From the NCBI RefSeq assembly GCF_004369225.1, contig NZ_QFFZ01000004.1:91244-155243 (forward strand): 64,000 bases of DNA, read 5' to 3'. Numbering within the stretch: the first letter of the stretch is position 1; every line of letters begins with the position of its first letter. The position numbers were made by a program, and so were the translations under genes. The notes below the pieces were generated by a model. It was not told where the DNA came from and made no database searches. It saw nothing but the letters and a program-made list of their open reading frames with translations. This DNA is from Pelotomaculum propionicicum. Its GTDB lineage: Bacteria > Bacillota > Desulfotomaculia > Desulfotomaculales > Pelotomaculaceae. Shown here piece after piece: positions 7,980 through 16,058 of this stretch.

Positions 7980-9041
7980 TTAATTCAGCTCTTCATAATC
8001 CGCGTCATAGGTGAAGCTCTTCAGTGCGTGACTATCCTCATCATAGAATTTAACTATAACGGTATCAAGGCTGATGTCCGCGTCATCATCAAAAGCGGAT
8101 ACAATCTGTTCGCAAATATCTGTCACGTCACTTTCAATTCTGCTATCGCTTAAGTCATCCCAATCTGAGGCGGCGTCATCGTCAACAGCGGTGAATTTGG
8201 CGGTAACAGTATCATCTCCATCATAAGTGAGAGTTACTTCAAATTCTATGCCGCCAACGTCATAAGCGTCGTCTTCAAGGCTGTCTATAACATCATCCGC
8301 ATCTTCGTCATCATCAGAGTTACGATAGTCGTCATCCTTAAAAGTTACGTCAAGATCATCGTCTCCGTCTTTACTAAATTTCACCAGCACATCGTCGCTG
8401 TCGATATCGTTAATTTCCCCGGTAACCTCAGTGTCATCAGAAAATTCATCCTGAATATCCCCCACCAAATCTTCAAGCCAGTCTTCAATATCACTGTCGC
8501 TCAGATCTTCCCACTCACTGTCATATTCTCCTAGATCAACATCTATCTGCACATCAACTTCGTCTTCGTCGCCGCTGAGGCTGATATCGTCAATTTCCAC
8601 ATCTTCCAAATAATCGTAATCGGACTTCAACTGATCTTCCAGCTCGCTTAAATCACTGTCTTCATCATCTTCATTTTCTTTACAATCTGCCAGTTGACTT
8701 TTCAGACTGGCGATTTCACTTTTTAAAGCCTGGATCTCTTTATCCTTTTCAGCTAATGAAGCAGAGTTGCCGCCGGTTATTTTCACGGCTTTAATCCAAT
8801 CGAGCCATTCAACACTCTGGCCTAACGCTTCTGATACAAACCTGATCGGGACAAAAGTCCTGCCGTTATAAATGAACGGTTCCTCATCGGGCTGCAGGGT
8901 GATCGCATTGCCATTTACAAAAAGCTTGATATCCACATAGTCAACATTGATCGGTTTAGAAGCTACTGTAGCTTCGGCAGAAGCGGCCATCACCAGTACT
9001 AAAGTGAGCAGCAGCAACACGAAGATAATTTTTTTCTTCAC
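7980..9041 (-). CDS. Secreted acidic protein with copper-amine-oxidase-N stalk domain and two Asp-rich repeats
   Basis: 353 residues, GTG start with GGAGGAATCAAA before it. Residues 1-25 are a signal peptide (MKKKIIFVLLLLTLVLVMAASAEA). Residues ~33-92 match the copper-amine-oxidase N domain (VNGNAITLQPDEEPFIYNGRTFVPIRFVSEALG, then VEW), which is widespread in clostridia as a cell-surface module and is not catalytic. A short coiled coil (EKDKEIQALKSEIASLKSQL) follows. The rest is very rich in Asp and Glu and contains two related copies, beginning SEWEDLSDSDIEDWLEDL (about 175) and SDWDDLSDSRIESDV (about 290), each ending with a VKF strand. It would be strongly negative and may bind cations. 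Function unknown. Confidence 0.8.
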   Translation of the reverse strand: MKKKIIFVLLLLTLVLVMAASAEATVASKPINVDYVDIKLFVNGNAITLQPDEEPFIYNGRTFVPIRFVSEALGQSVEWLDWIKAVKITGGNSASLAEKDKEIQALKSEIASLKSQLADCKENEDDEDSDLSELEDQLKSDYDYLEDVEIDDISLSGDEDEVDVQIDVDLGEYDSEWEDLSDSDIEDWLEDLVGDIQDEFSDDTEVTGEINDIDSDDVLVKFSKDGDDDLDVTFKDDDYRNSDDDEDADDVIDSLEDDAYDVGGIEFEVTLTYDGDDTVTAKFTAVDDDAASDWDDLSDSRIESDVTDICEQIVSAFDDDADISLDTVIVKFYDEDSHALKSFTYDADYEELN

Positions 9042-9279
9042 TTTGATTCCTCCAATAAATATTTTTAATAATTAACCTGTCTGCTAACTGACCTGGAACC
9101 GTGTCTGCTAATTTACCCGGATATAAACACCTCCAGTTCGGGTAATCTTTATTGTGAAAATTTTGGTTGCATTTGTCTGAATCAATCAAAGCAGGGAGTT
9201 AAATCTATATGTATATAAATTTAACTAAACAAAGGCAAATCCTGCCTGAATTAAAGCTTAATTTTTGCTGAAATTATGC

Positions 9280-9396
9280 TCAATTAAAGAAGAAATCTTC
9301 ACCAAGCTTTTGCTGCAGCTTGTGGACCCAGGCCGGTATTTTCCTGTCATTATTTGTTGGAATATATTGTTGATATGAGGCGGGAAAAATAAGCAA
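9280..9396 (-). pseudogene. Possible small coding remnant of unknown family
   Basis: On the minus strand a TTG-initiated frame encodes 38 residues (middle: SYQQYIPTNNDRKIPAWVHK, end: KLGEDFFFN). The composition looks like real protein rather than random translation, but there is no ribosome site and no family I recognise. It may be the tail of a deleted gene. Weak call. Confidence 0.25.
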
Positions 9397-9537
9397 TTAA
9401 TGAAAATTTTACAGGATATCTTGTACTGATCTCCAGCCGGGGTAATTGTAATTTGTTATTTTAAGTTATATAATACTTCAACAAACACGGCTCACCAGCT
9501 TTGGTTGTGCCGGCGTAGTTCTCTTTTTTAATTTTTT

Positions 9538-9563
9538 GTGGGAATGCTGATAGGATTCCTCAC
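9538..9563 (+). promoter_or_regulatory. Hairpin in the dapL leader
   Basis: GTGGGAAT (9538-9545) pairs with ATTCCTCAC (9555-9563) with one bulged base and a nine-base loop. It is 75 bases before the dapL start and has no T-run, so it is not a normal terminator. It may be part of a leader RNA structure or chance. Confidence 0.3.
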
Positions 9564-9637
9564 AACTTTCCAAGAATACCATTAATATCTTTGTAAAACC
9601 TGATACCATTTTTATAAAGAGAGGATTGAGGCGGTAC

Positions 9638-10867
9638 ATGGCGCGAGTCAACGAGAACTACCTTAAGCTGCCCGGGAGCTACCTTTTTTCGGAAATAGCC
9701 CGGAGGGTAAACCAGTATAAAAAGGAAAACCCTGACGCGGATATAATCAGGCTGGGTATAGGTGATGTCACTCAACCACTGGCCCCTGCCGTGGTGGAAG
9801 CAATGAAAAAGGCCGTGGCGGAGATGGGCAGCCCGGATACCTTCAGGGGATACGGTCCGGAACAGGGGTATGAGTTCCTGATCGAGCAAATAATCGAAAA
9901 CGATTTCAGGTCCAGAGGAGTCGAGTTAGCCGTTGACGAGGTGTTTATAAGCGACGGCGCGAAAACCGATACAGCCAACTTCCAAGAGATTTTCGGAATT
10001 AACAACATACTGGCGGTAAGTGACCCGGTTTATCCCGTCTATGTGGACAGCAATGTCATGGCCGGGCGTACCGGCATGGTGAACGATAAAGGACAGTTTG
10101 AGAAAATAGTGTACCTGCCCTGCACTGAGGAGAACGGCATGAAGCCGCCTCTCCCCCGTACCAGGGTGGACATGATTTACCTCTGCTTTCCCAACAACCC
10201 GACCGGGATGACCATTTCCAAAGAGGAACTGAAGGTGTGGGTGGATTACGCCAGGGAAAACAGGTCGGTGATATTGTTTGACGCCGCCTATGAGGCTTAT
10301 ATCCGGGAGGAAGGGGTGCCTCACAGTATTTTCGAGATTGAGGGCGCCCGCGAGGTGGCGGTGGAGTTCAGGAGTTTTTCCAAGACCGCCGGCTTTACCG
10401 GCACCAGGTGCGCTTACACCATAGTGCCCAAGGAGGTCAAGGCGTATGACAGCAATGACCAGGCTCACAGCCTCAACCCCATGTGGCTGAGAAGACAGAC
10501 CACCAAGTTCAACGGGGTTTCCTACCCGGTGCAGGCGGCCGCCGCCGCGACCTTTACGGAAGAGGGCAAAAAGCAGGTCAGGGAAATAATCGATTACTAC
10601 ATGGAAAACGCCAGGATTATCAGGAAGGGCTTGGAAGAGGCCGGCTACAAAGTTTTCGGAGGAGTGAACGCCCCCTACATCTGGCTCAAGACTCCCGGCA
10701 ATATGCGCTCCTGGGATTTCTTCGACAAACTGATGCGGCAGGTGCATGTTGTGGGCACCCCCGGCGCCGGCTTCGGAGCGCACGGCGAGGGGTATTTCAG
10801 GTTAACCGCCTTCGCCACCAGAGCTAACACAGAAAGGGCCATTGAAAGGATCAGGACCAGGATGTAG
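9638..10867 (+). CDS. dapL: LL-diaminopimelate aminotransferase
   Basis: 409 residues from ATG 9638 (GAGGCGG just upstream; the in-frame TTG at 9626 is not needed). PLP-dependent fold-type I enzyme that makes LL-2,6-diaminopimelate from tetrahydrodipicolinate in one step, for lysine and peptidoglycan synthesis. Family marks are the N-terminal [44 protein letters not shown] and [13 protein letters not shown] with Lys249 as the PLP lysine, then [14 protein letters not shown]. Length is usual for the family. DapL replaces the succinylase/acetylase route in many Desulfotomaculum/Pelotomaculum-type clostridia. Single gene with its own terminator. Confidence 0.96.
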   Translation: MARVNENYLKLPGSYLFSEIARRVNQYKKENPDADIIRLGIGDVTQPLAPAVVEAMKKAVAEMGSPDTFRGYGPEQGYEFLIEQIIENDFRSRGVELAVDEVFISDGAKTDTANFQEIFGINNILAVSDPVYPVYVDSNVMAGRTGMVNDKGQFEKIVYLPCTEENGMKPPLPRTRVDMIYLCFPNNPTGMTISKEELKVWVDYARENRSVILFDAAYEAYIREEGVPHSIFEIEGAREVAVEFRSFSKTAGFTGTRCAYTIVPKEVKAYDSNDQAHSLNPMWLRRQTTKFNGVSYPVQAAAAATFTEEGKKQVREIIDYYMENARIIRKGLEEAGYKVFGGVNAPYIWLKTPGNMRSWDFFDKLMRQVHVVGTPGAGFGAHGEGYFRLTAFATRANTERAIERIRTRM

Positions 10868-10877
10868 TTCCTAATAA

Positions 10878-10903
10878 GGCAGCTCCAGCGGCTGCCGTTT
10901 TTA
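10878..10903 (+). terminator. Rho-independent terminator of dapL
   Basis: GGCAGC (10878-10883) pairs with GCTGCC (10891-10896), followed by GTTTTTATT. It begins 11 bases after the dapL stop. Confidence 0.8.
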
Positions 10904-11230
10904 TTACAAAAAAAACATTTTTGACAGCCAGGCCGGCAAAGAATTTACGGACCTTAAGGTCAGGATGGAAAAGTCAATGAACCACTTTTTCAAAACCGGC
11001 CGAATGCTGAATACGTAAACTGCTTGTTTAAGCCCTTTCCTCCTGTTAGACTGATGGCGGGAGGAATTTTTTCAGGAAGTTTTGAGACCTGGCTCTGTAA
11101 GCTGAGGTGAGTGCTATTAAGATCTTGAACTGGTATTTTTGACGGGCGCCGAGAATTTTGAATCTGAAAAGGGAGGAATAAGGATGAGATTTAAATTTGA
11201 CTGAATAAGGTAATACCGGGAGGGGTAATC
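10904..11230. other. Intergenic stretch with short decayed frames
   Basis: No intact gene is seen. An open frame at 10923-11018 gives 31 protein-like residues (KEFTDLKVRMEKSMNHFF in the middle) but has no start. A good ribosome site (GGGAGGA) precedes a six-codon frame at about 11183-11203. Together with the truncated transporter that follows, this suggests deleted genes. Confidence 0.3.
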
Positions 11231-11551
11231 GTGAGTAAAATGCGCGGTTTTAACCTTGACCTGAGCTGGCTGACTGTGGCCAATGTGCTCTACCTGGGTA
11301 TTGTCGCCATGGCGCTGCCGATCTTCCTCTGGAACTACGCGCTGCTGCACTACGACGCTTCGGAGGCGGGCCTCTTCATTAATCTGGTGCCGGTGTTCTC
11401 AGTTATCAGCGCGATGCTTTTTCTTGGCGAGCGTGTTAACGCCGGCCAATTGATTGCTGGCGGGGTGGTAATCCTCGGGGTGCTGTTGTCCAGCGGTTTT
11501 AGCGTTAAAAATAGGACAATTCGCAGCAATTGGTATGATGCGGGGCATTAA
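11231..11551 (+). pseudogene. C-terminal fragment of an EamA/DMT-family transporter
   Basis: 106 residues starting at GTG with GGGAGGGG before it. The sequence matches only the last four helices of a 10-helix EamA drug/metabolite transporter: LGIVAMALPIFLWNYALLHYD, then the signature SEAGLFINLVPVFSVISAMLFLGE and GQLIAGGVVILGVLL. The first half of the transporter is missing upstream, so this is most likely a truncated gene, although the new start could still be translated into a four-helix protein. A complete DMT gene is found at 20614-21507. Confidence 0.7.
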
Positions 11552-11771
11552 AGAATTTAAAGGAAGTGGTTTTTTGCGGGAGTACAATGTTGTGGCGCAG
11601 ATCATGGAGTATTTGCTTGTTGTCAAGTATGTTGCAGAGGATAATTTATATGCATTGCTTTTTGCCCCTAATGTGGCCGGCACTGCACAAACCTTTGAAT
11701 ATGAAGCAAAAAATGATGATGACGCTATTTTCAAAGGTGCTATGATGGCTAAAGAAAAGGGATTTTTCTAA
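11535..11771 (+). CDS. Small hypothetical protein
   Basis: 78 residues from ATG 11535, overlapping the end of the transporter fragment by 17 bases; a TTG at 11574 behind AAGGAAG is an alternative start and would give 65 residues. The protein (VVAQIMEYLLVVKYVAEDNLYALL, then KNDDDAIFKGAMMAKEKGFF) has an alpha/beta character and no membrane segment. I do not recognise a family. A terminator follows at once, which supports expression. Confidence 0.5.
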   Translation: MMRGIKEFKGSGFLREYNVVAQIMEYLLVVKYVAEDNLYALLFAPNVAGTAQTFEYEAKNDDDAIFKGAMMAKEKGFF

Positions 11772-11777
11772 AACACC

Positions 11778-11804
11778 AACCCGTTAAATTAAACGGGGTT
11801 TTTT
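11778..11804 (+). terminator. Rho-independent terminator
   Basis: AACCCGTT pairs with AACGGGGTT (one bulged G) around an AAATTA loop and is followed by six T residues. It lies 7 bases after the stop of the small protein gene. Confidence 0.8.
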
Positions 11805-11935
11805 CTGCTATGTAACAGAAATTTCTTTTATTTTTCATCTTTTAACAGGGAAATTATTTAATAAAAGCAGGAATAAAAACGTGAAAGCTATAAAACTGTT
11901 ACAACTATCCTAAAAGGTTATGGAGGGATAATGTT

Positions 11936-12277
11936 ATGAAAAAAGTAACAGTCACAATATTCGGCGCCTACGCGCCTCCCTGCGGCGACTGTGAAACCGA
12001 ACCTAACGCCGCCGCCTGCAGCTGCAGCACTATCGATATTATGAGGAAAGAAGCGGAACATTTGGAGAAGCTGCTGAAGCAAAAACATGGCGATATTATT
12101 GAATTTGCCTACGTTGATGTGGCAGGTGAGGAGTTTAAGAATTATCCCGGGATTGAAAAAGTCAAAGAGAATTACCAACTGCCCCTGACTGTTCTGGACG
12201 GCAAGCCGCTGCTGCAGGGCGGGGTGTCCTTCAAAAAGGTCTCAGAGGCCATAAATCAAAAATTGAACCCTCAATAG
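11936..12277 (+). CDS. Small cysteine-rich thioredoxin-fold-like protein
   Basis: 113 residues, start ATG with GGAGGGA eight bases upstream. It begins with a beta strand (KKVTVTIFGAYAPPCGDCE) carrying a C-x2-C pair in the position of a thioredoxin active site, followed by CSCS near residue 28. The later part (IEFAYVDVAGEEFKNYPG, LPLTVLDGKPLLQGGVSFKKV) has the cis-proline (QLPLTVLDG) and final strand-helix of a glutaredoxin/YuzD-like fold. It is probably a soluble disulfide or metal-handling protein. It precedes the radical SAM gene by 21 bases and is likely cotranscribed. Exact function unknown. Confidence 0.6.
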   Translation: MKKVTVTIFGAYAPPCGDCETEPNAAACSCSTIDIMRKEAEHLEKLLKQKHGDIIEFAYVDVAGEEFKNYPGIEKVKENYQLPLTVLDGKPLLQGGVSFKKVSEAINQKLNPQ

Positions 12278-12298
12278 CCGCCAGGGAGGAGCCCTCTA

Positions 12299-13129
12299 TT
12301 GCCAGACCTGATTTTACCTGTGGAAAAAACCTGTAAAACCGCTCTTACCAAAACAGGCATTCCAGGTTTTAGTTACTGCCTGAACCCCTACACCGGGTGC
12401 GCCCATGCCTGTGTCTACTGTTACGCTTCCTTCATGTGCCGCTTTGGCGGCCACAAGGAGCCCTGGGGCGAGTTTGTAGACGTCAAGGTTAACTTTCCGC
12501 ATATATTGGAGAAACAGCTGAGAGGCCGCCGCGTGCCGGAGGGCAGAGTCATCCTGGGCAGTGTAACCGATGCCTACCAGCCGGCTGAAGCCTGGTACAA
12601 GCTGACCCGCTCCTGCCTGGAAGCCCTGGCCGGTTGCCCGGCGCTGGAAGTGGAGATCCTCACCAAGTCCGCCCTGGTAGTAAGGGATCTGCAGGTTTTG
12701 CAGAAGCTGCCCCGCTGCTCAGTGGGATTTACCGTGACTACCATCAATGAAAGGGCGGCGCGTGTTTTAGAGCCCGGCGCTTCGCCGCCGGGGCTGCGTT
12801 TGGCCGCCGCCAGGCAGTTGGCTGAGGCGGGTATACCTGTTTGGGTTTTTATCGCGCCGGTCCTGCCGGGGCTGGGGGATGGTGAAAAAGATTTAGTTAG
12901 CCTGTTTAAGGAGTTGAAGAAGGCTGGTGTAACAGAAGTGCTGGCAGATACCCTGAACCCGTATCCTGCGGTGGTCCACCGTTTGAAGAAAGTGTACCGC
13001 GGGCAATTCCCCGAAGCTCTGGCGGACCTGGAAATGTGCTGTGCCGAACCGGAATTCTACCGATGCGGCATTGAAAAGAGGCTTGCCGATATTTCCGGCC
13101 GGTTCGGCTGTCAGTTGAAACTTATTTAG
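12299..13129 (+). CDS. SPL-like radical SAM protein (Rv2578c family)
   Basis: 276 residues from TTG 12299 with AGGGAGGAG upstream. Radical SAM motif C34-x3-C38-x2-C41 sits in LNPYTGCAHACVYCYASFM, which is typical of the spore-photoproduct-lyase-like group. The next strands (VILGSVTDAYQPAE, EILTKSALVVRDL, VGFTVTTIN, WVFIAPVLPGLGD) follow the same group's order. Members are often annotated as DNA repair photolyase-like, but most lack experimental function. It is shorter than true SplB (~340) and lacks its C-terminal extension, so I would not call it a spore photoproduct lyase. Confidence 0.8.
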   Translation: MPDLILPVEKTCKTALTKTGIPGFSYCLNPYTGCAHACVYCYASFMCRFGGHKEPWGEFVDVKVNFPHILEKQLRGRRVPEGRVILGSVTDAYQPAEAWYKLTRSCLEALAGCPALEVEILTKSALVVRDLQVLQKLPRCSVGFTVTTINERAARVLEPGASPPGLRLAAARQLAEAGIPVWVFIAPVLPGLGDGEKDLVSLFKELKKAGVTEVLADTLNPYPAVVHRLKKVYRGQFPEALADLEMCCAEPEFYRCGIEKRLADISGRFGCQLKLI

Positions 13130-13164
13130 GGTTAGCTTTTCCTGCTCAGGAGGTGTTTTTTAAT

Positions 13165-14847
13165 ATGATCATGCACGAGGTTTTAATTGTAGGCGGCGGG
13201 CTGGCGGGCTTGATGGCGGCGCTGTCCGCTGCGGAAAAGGCCGATGTGGCTGTGCTGAGCAAGCTTTACCCCACCCGCTCCCACAGCGGGGCGGCGCAGG
13301 GAGGGTTTAACGCTGTCATGGGAGAGGAAGACAGTGTGGAGGCCCATATTTTTGACACAGTGAAGGGCAGTGATTATCTGGGGGACCAGGATGCCATTGA
13401 GGTGCTCTGTTCGGACGGGCCGGAGGTAATCCTGGAACTGGAGCGGCTGGGCGTGCCCTGGACCCGCAGTCCTGGCGGCGGTATCGCGCAGCGTCCGCTG
13501 GGCGGGGCGGGCTTTCCCCGCGCCTGTTTTGCAGCTGACTTTTCAGGCCACGTCGTGCTGCATATCCTCTACGAACAGGCGTTGAGGAGGCGGATTAAGA
13601 TTTACCCCGAGTGGCGCCTGATCGAGCTGCTGGTGGAAGACGGCCGGGTGGCGGGGGTGCTGGCTTACGATTTGGCCAGGGCTAAAACAGAGGTAATTCG
13701 CAGCAAGGTGGTGGTCCTGGCCACGGGCGGGTACGGCCGGGCCTTTGCCAAGACCACCAACGCCATCGCCAACACGGGAGACGGTATGGCTATAGCTTAC
13801 CGGGCGGGGGCCGTCCTGGCCGATATGGAGTTCGTCCAGTTCCACCCGACCACCCTTTACGGCACCAATATCCTTATTTCCGAAGCGGCAAGGGGTGAGG
13901 GAGGATACCTGCGCAATGCAGGCGGTACACGGTTTATGGCTGATTACGCGCCGCAAAAAATGGAGCTGGCGCCCCGTGACCTGGTTTCACGGGCGATTTT
14001 CAGGGAGATCAAAGAAGGGCGCGGCTATGAGGGCAAGTATGTGCACCTGGACCTGACCCACCTGGGCGAGGCCCTGGTGGCGGAGCGCCTGCCCCAGGTG
14101 CGCGACCTGTCCATGCGCTACGCCGGGGTTGATCCGGCGGTCGCGCCCATGCCTATAGAGCCGGCCCAGCACTACAGTATGGGCGGCGTGCGCACCGGCG
14201 TCTGGGGCGAGAGCAGCCTGCCCGGCCTGCTGGCGGCCGGCGAGGTGGCCAATGTCAGCGTGCACGGCGCCAACCGCCTGGGCGGCAATTCTTTGCTGGA
14301 AACTGTTGTTTTTGGCCGGCGGGCGGGGCGCCGGGCGGCCGAACTGGCGGGGAAAGAGCCCTGGCCGGTGCTTTCGAAGACTACAGCGGCGCGCAGCCTG
14401 GAGTCCTGGAGTTCAATGTTTTCAGATGGAAAGCAAATCGTCCAGGAGGACAGCACCTTCCTGATTCGGGAGGCGGCCACCTCGATCATGACCAGCCAGG
14501 TCGGTGTGTTCCGGGTTGGGGATGAACTGGCGGACGCGGTGGAAAAACTGAAAGAACTGAAAAAACGCTATAAGGAACTGGATCCTCCCAGAGAGGCCCA
14601 GCCATTTAATTACGCGCTGATGGAATATCTGGAGACAGGTTACATCCTGGATTTATGTGAAATTATTGCCGGGGGTGCGCTGCGGCGCACTGAAAGCAGG
14701 GGCGCCCACTACCGGCTTGACTATCCCAGGCGGGACGATCTGAACTGGCTGGGCCATACGCTGGCGCGCAGAGGGGAGAACGGTCCGGAATTCAGTTCCG
14801 GACCTGTGAAAATCACCCGTTATCAGCCGCAGGAAAGGGGGTACTAG
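13165..14847 (+). CDS. sdhA: Succinate dehydrogenase/fumarate reductase flavoprotein subunit
   Basis: 560 residues from ATG 13165 (CAGGAGG 11 bases before). FAD-binding GGGLAG (10-15) is followed by SHSGAAQGG with His40 at the covalent flavin position. Other family marks are VEFVQFHPT, SEAARGEGGYL, MEPAQHYSMGG-like PIEPAQHYSMGGVRT and HGANRLGGNSLLE, including the active-site arginine regions. The length and C-terminal helical domain are normal. It pairs with the iron-sulfur gene two bases downstream. There is no cytochrome b subunit gene, so a soluble fumarate reductase is a serious alternative to a membrane complex II. Confidence 0.92.
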   Translation: MIMHEVLIVGGGLAGLMAALSAAEKADVAVLSKLYPTRSHSGAAQGGFNAVMGEEDSVEAHIFDTVKGSDYLGDQDAIEVLCSDGPEVILELERLGVPWTRSPGGGIAQRPLGGAGFPRACFAADFSGHVVLHILYEQALRRRIKIYPEWRLIELLVEDGRVAGVLAYDLARAKTEVIRSKVVVLATGGYGRAFAKTTNAIANTGDGMAIAYRAGAVLADMEFVQFHPTTLYGTNILISEAARGEGGYLRNAGGTRFMADYAPQKMELAPRDLVSRAIFREIKEGRGYEGKYVHLDLTHLGEALVAERLPQVRDLSMRYAGVDPAVAPMPIEPAQHYSMGGVRTGVWGESSLPGLLAAGEVANVSVHGANRLGGNSLLETVVFGRRAGRRAAELAGKEPWPVLSKTTAARSLESWSSMFSDGKQIVQEDSTFLIREAATSIMTSQVGVFRVGDELADAVEKLKELKKRYKELDPPREAQPFNYALMEYLETGYILDLCEIIAGGALRRTESRGAHYRLDYPRRDDLNWLGHTLARRGENGPEFSSGPVKITRYQPQERGY

Positions 14848-14849
14848 CA

Positions 14850-15497
14850 GTGAAAGTTGTCTTAAACATCAGCCGGTTTAACCCTGAGGTGGACCAGCAG
14901 CGTTACTTTCAGGAATTCAGTGTGTCGGTGGAAGGTCACCATACAGTGCTTGACGCCATGCTGCAGGCCTGGCGGCAGGAACCCGGCCTTTCCTTCAGGC
15001 GTTCCTGCCGCAGCACTATTTGCGGTTCCTGTGCCGTTTCGATCAACGGCACTCCGGGTTTAGCCTGTCAGACCCTGATACGTGACGCCGCCGGCGCTGA
15101 CGGGCGGGTTATCCTGGAACCCCTGCCTCACTTCAGGCAGTTGAAAGACCTGGTTGTGGACCTGGAGCCTTTCTTTGAGTCATTAAAGGCGGTGCTGCCC
15201 TGGGTGGTGACACGGGAAGATTACAGCGGACGCATGGCTCCCGAGGTGTCCAGGCAGCTGGAGGTTCCGGCCACCTGCATTTTATGCGGTGTCTGTGACG
15301 CGGCCATGGACGCGCCTGGCGAAGCGGCCCCGGCAGCCCTGGTCAAAGGACTGCGCCTCACCCTGGACCCCAGGGACGCCCTGGGCGAGCACCGGCTTGC
15401 ATTAATGAAGGTACCGCCGGACATCCTGAAACTGTTTATTAAAAATTTACCGGACAGGTGTCCCAAGGGGATCGCTGTCCAGGGGATTAAATTGTAA
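14850..15497 (+). CDS. sdhB: Fumarate reductase/SDH iron-sulfur subunit lacking the [3Fe-4S] ligands
   Basis: 215 residues, GTG start. The N-terminal [2Fe-2S] domain is complete (Cys53, Cys58, Cys61, Cys73 in SCRSTICGSCAVSINGTPG and LAC). In the C-terminal domain the three Cys of C143-x2-C146-x2-C149 and the distal Cys204-Pro are kept, which in complex II are the four [4Fe-4S] ligands. The three [3Fe-4S] ligands are absent: the usual CP cysteine is Met153, and the usual C-H-T-I-M-N-C positions fall on Lys194 and Leu200. Electrons could not follow the normal path to a membrane quinone. Together with the missing membrane subunit this points to a soluble enzyme with another electron donor. Confidence 0.85.
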   Translation: MKVVLNISRFNPEVDQQRYFQEFSVSVEGHHTVLDAMLQAWRQEPGLSFRRSCRSTICGSCAVSINGTPGLACQTLIRDAAGADGRVILEPLPHFRQLKDLVVDLEPFFESLKAVLPWVVTREDYSGRMAPEVSRQLEVPATCILCGVCDAAMDAPGEAAPAALVKGLRLTLDPRDALGEHRLALMKVPPDILKLFIKNLPDRCPKGIAVQGIKL

Positions 15498-15556
15498 AAA
15501 GGCTAAACTTCTAAATTTATTTCTGATATAATCGGGTATGCTTCGTGTCACACTAA

Positions 15557-15826
15557 GAAGCAGCATTACTATCAGCAGGTATGAATACATTAATCCTGCA
15601 GGCCACAAAAGAAGAGTTCGTCGGGCGGGTGAACGGGGTGCTGAACCCGCTGTTCATGGGGGCTATGGTAATTACAATGAGCCTGGCGGGCTGGCTCAAG
15701 GTCCAGTTTTCACTGGTGTCCATGTACGGGCTGTCGGCGCTGCTGTTTTTTATAGGCATGCTGATGATCATACCAATTTTTAGCTTTAAATCTGCCCTGA
15801 AACAACAAAGCCAGCCGTCAGGTTAA
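15557..15826 (+). pseudogene. C-terminal remnant of a major facilitator superfamily transporter
   Basis: The frame from 15557 reads ...AALLSAGMNTLILQATKEEF and continues FVGRVNGVLNPLFMGAM and two more helices to a normal stop. This is the usual second-half signature of MFS exporters (LQ-x-x-x-P-x-x-x-x-GRV). Only the last three helices remain and a stop codon lies just upstream in frame. An ATG at 15581 could be used but lacks a ribosome site. Confidence 0.7.
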
Positions 15827-15852
15827 TAGCGGCAGGTTTGTAAAGAGAGTCG

Positions 15853-15911
15853 TCCATGGTGTTGAAACACGCTTGGCTCCGCAATGGAACAGCTTGTTTC
15901 AACACCATGGA
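15853..15911. repeat. 17-bp perfect inverted repeat
   Basis: TCCATGGTGTTGAAACA at 15853-15869 is repeated in inverse at 15895-15911 around a 25-base spacer. No T-run follows, so it is not a classic terminator. It lies between the MFS remnant and the GntR gene end and may mark the edge of a lost mobile element or an RNA hairpin. Confidence 0.7.
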
Positions 15912-15970
15912 CTTAGTGTTACCTATATTTGTCACTGACTTAAGATTTTAAAGCTTAACCTGAAAAACAG

Positions 15971-15998
15971 GGCCTTGCCTTTAGGCCAGCGTTTTTTT
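15971..15998 (+). terminator. Weak candidate terminator
   Basis: GGCCT (15971-15975) can pair with AGGCC (15983-15987) and a seven-T run starts at 15992. The stem is only five base pairs. Confidence 0.3.
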
Positions 15999-16058
15999 CA
16001 TCCAGTCCACCAGGCTTTTTTAGTCACATTTTCGAATCGTACTATATGCCCGGTCATA

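Larger units (their letters stand above)
9042..9637. other. Long intergenic region between the acidic-protein gene and dapL
   Basis: Divergent control region. It holds two imperfect direct copies of about 20 bases around GTCTGCTAA at 9081 and 9105, a degenerate minus-strand coding stretch (9280-9396), a GC-rich imperfect hairpin at about 9488-9512 followed by a T-rich run (which could stop or attenuate transcription before dapL), and another hairpin at 9538-9563. I do not recognise a known riboswitch or T-box here. Confidence 0.4.

Noticed and set aside
9340..9625. Lysine riboswitch or T-box before dapL
   Set aside because: Hairpins exist but none of the conserved riboswitch or T-box sequence blocks could be recognised.
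9926..10783. Long minus-strand frame opposite dapL
   Set aside because: It is the shadow of a well-supported gene; no ribosome site and His/Gly/Leu-rich composition typical of antisense of GC-rich codons.
10923..11018. Open frame of 31 protein-like residues after dapL
   Set aside because: No start, no ribosome site and no known family; kept only as a note in the intergenic entry.
15959..16058. Short minus-strand frame ending VDWMKKTLA before a stop
   Set aside because: Only about ten residues between stops; cannot be told from chance.
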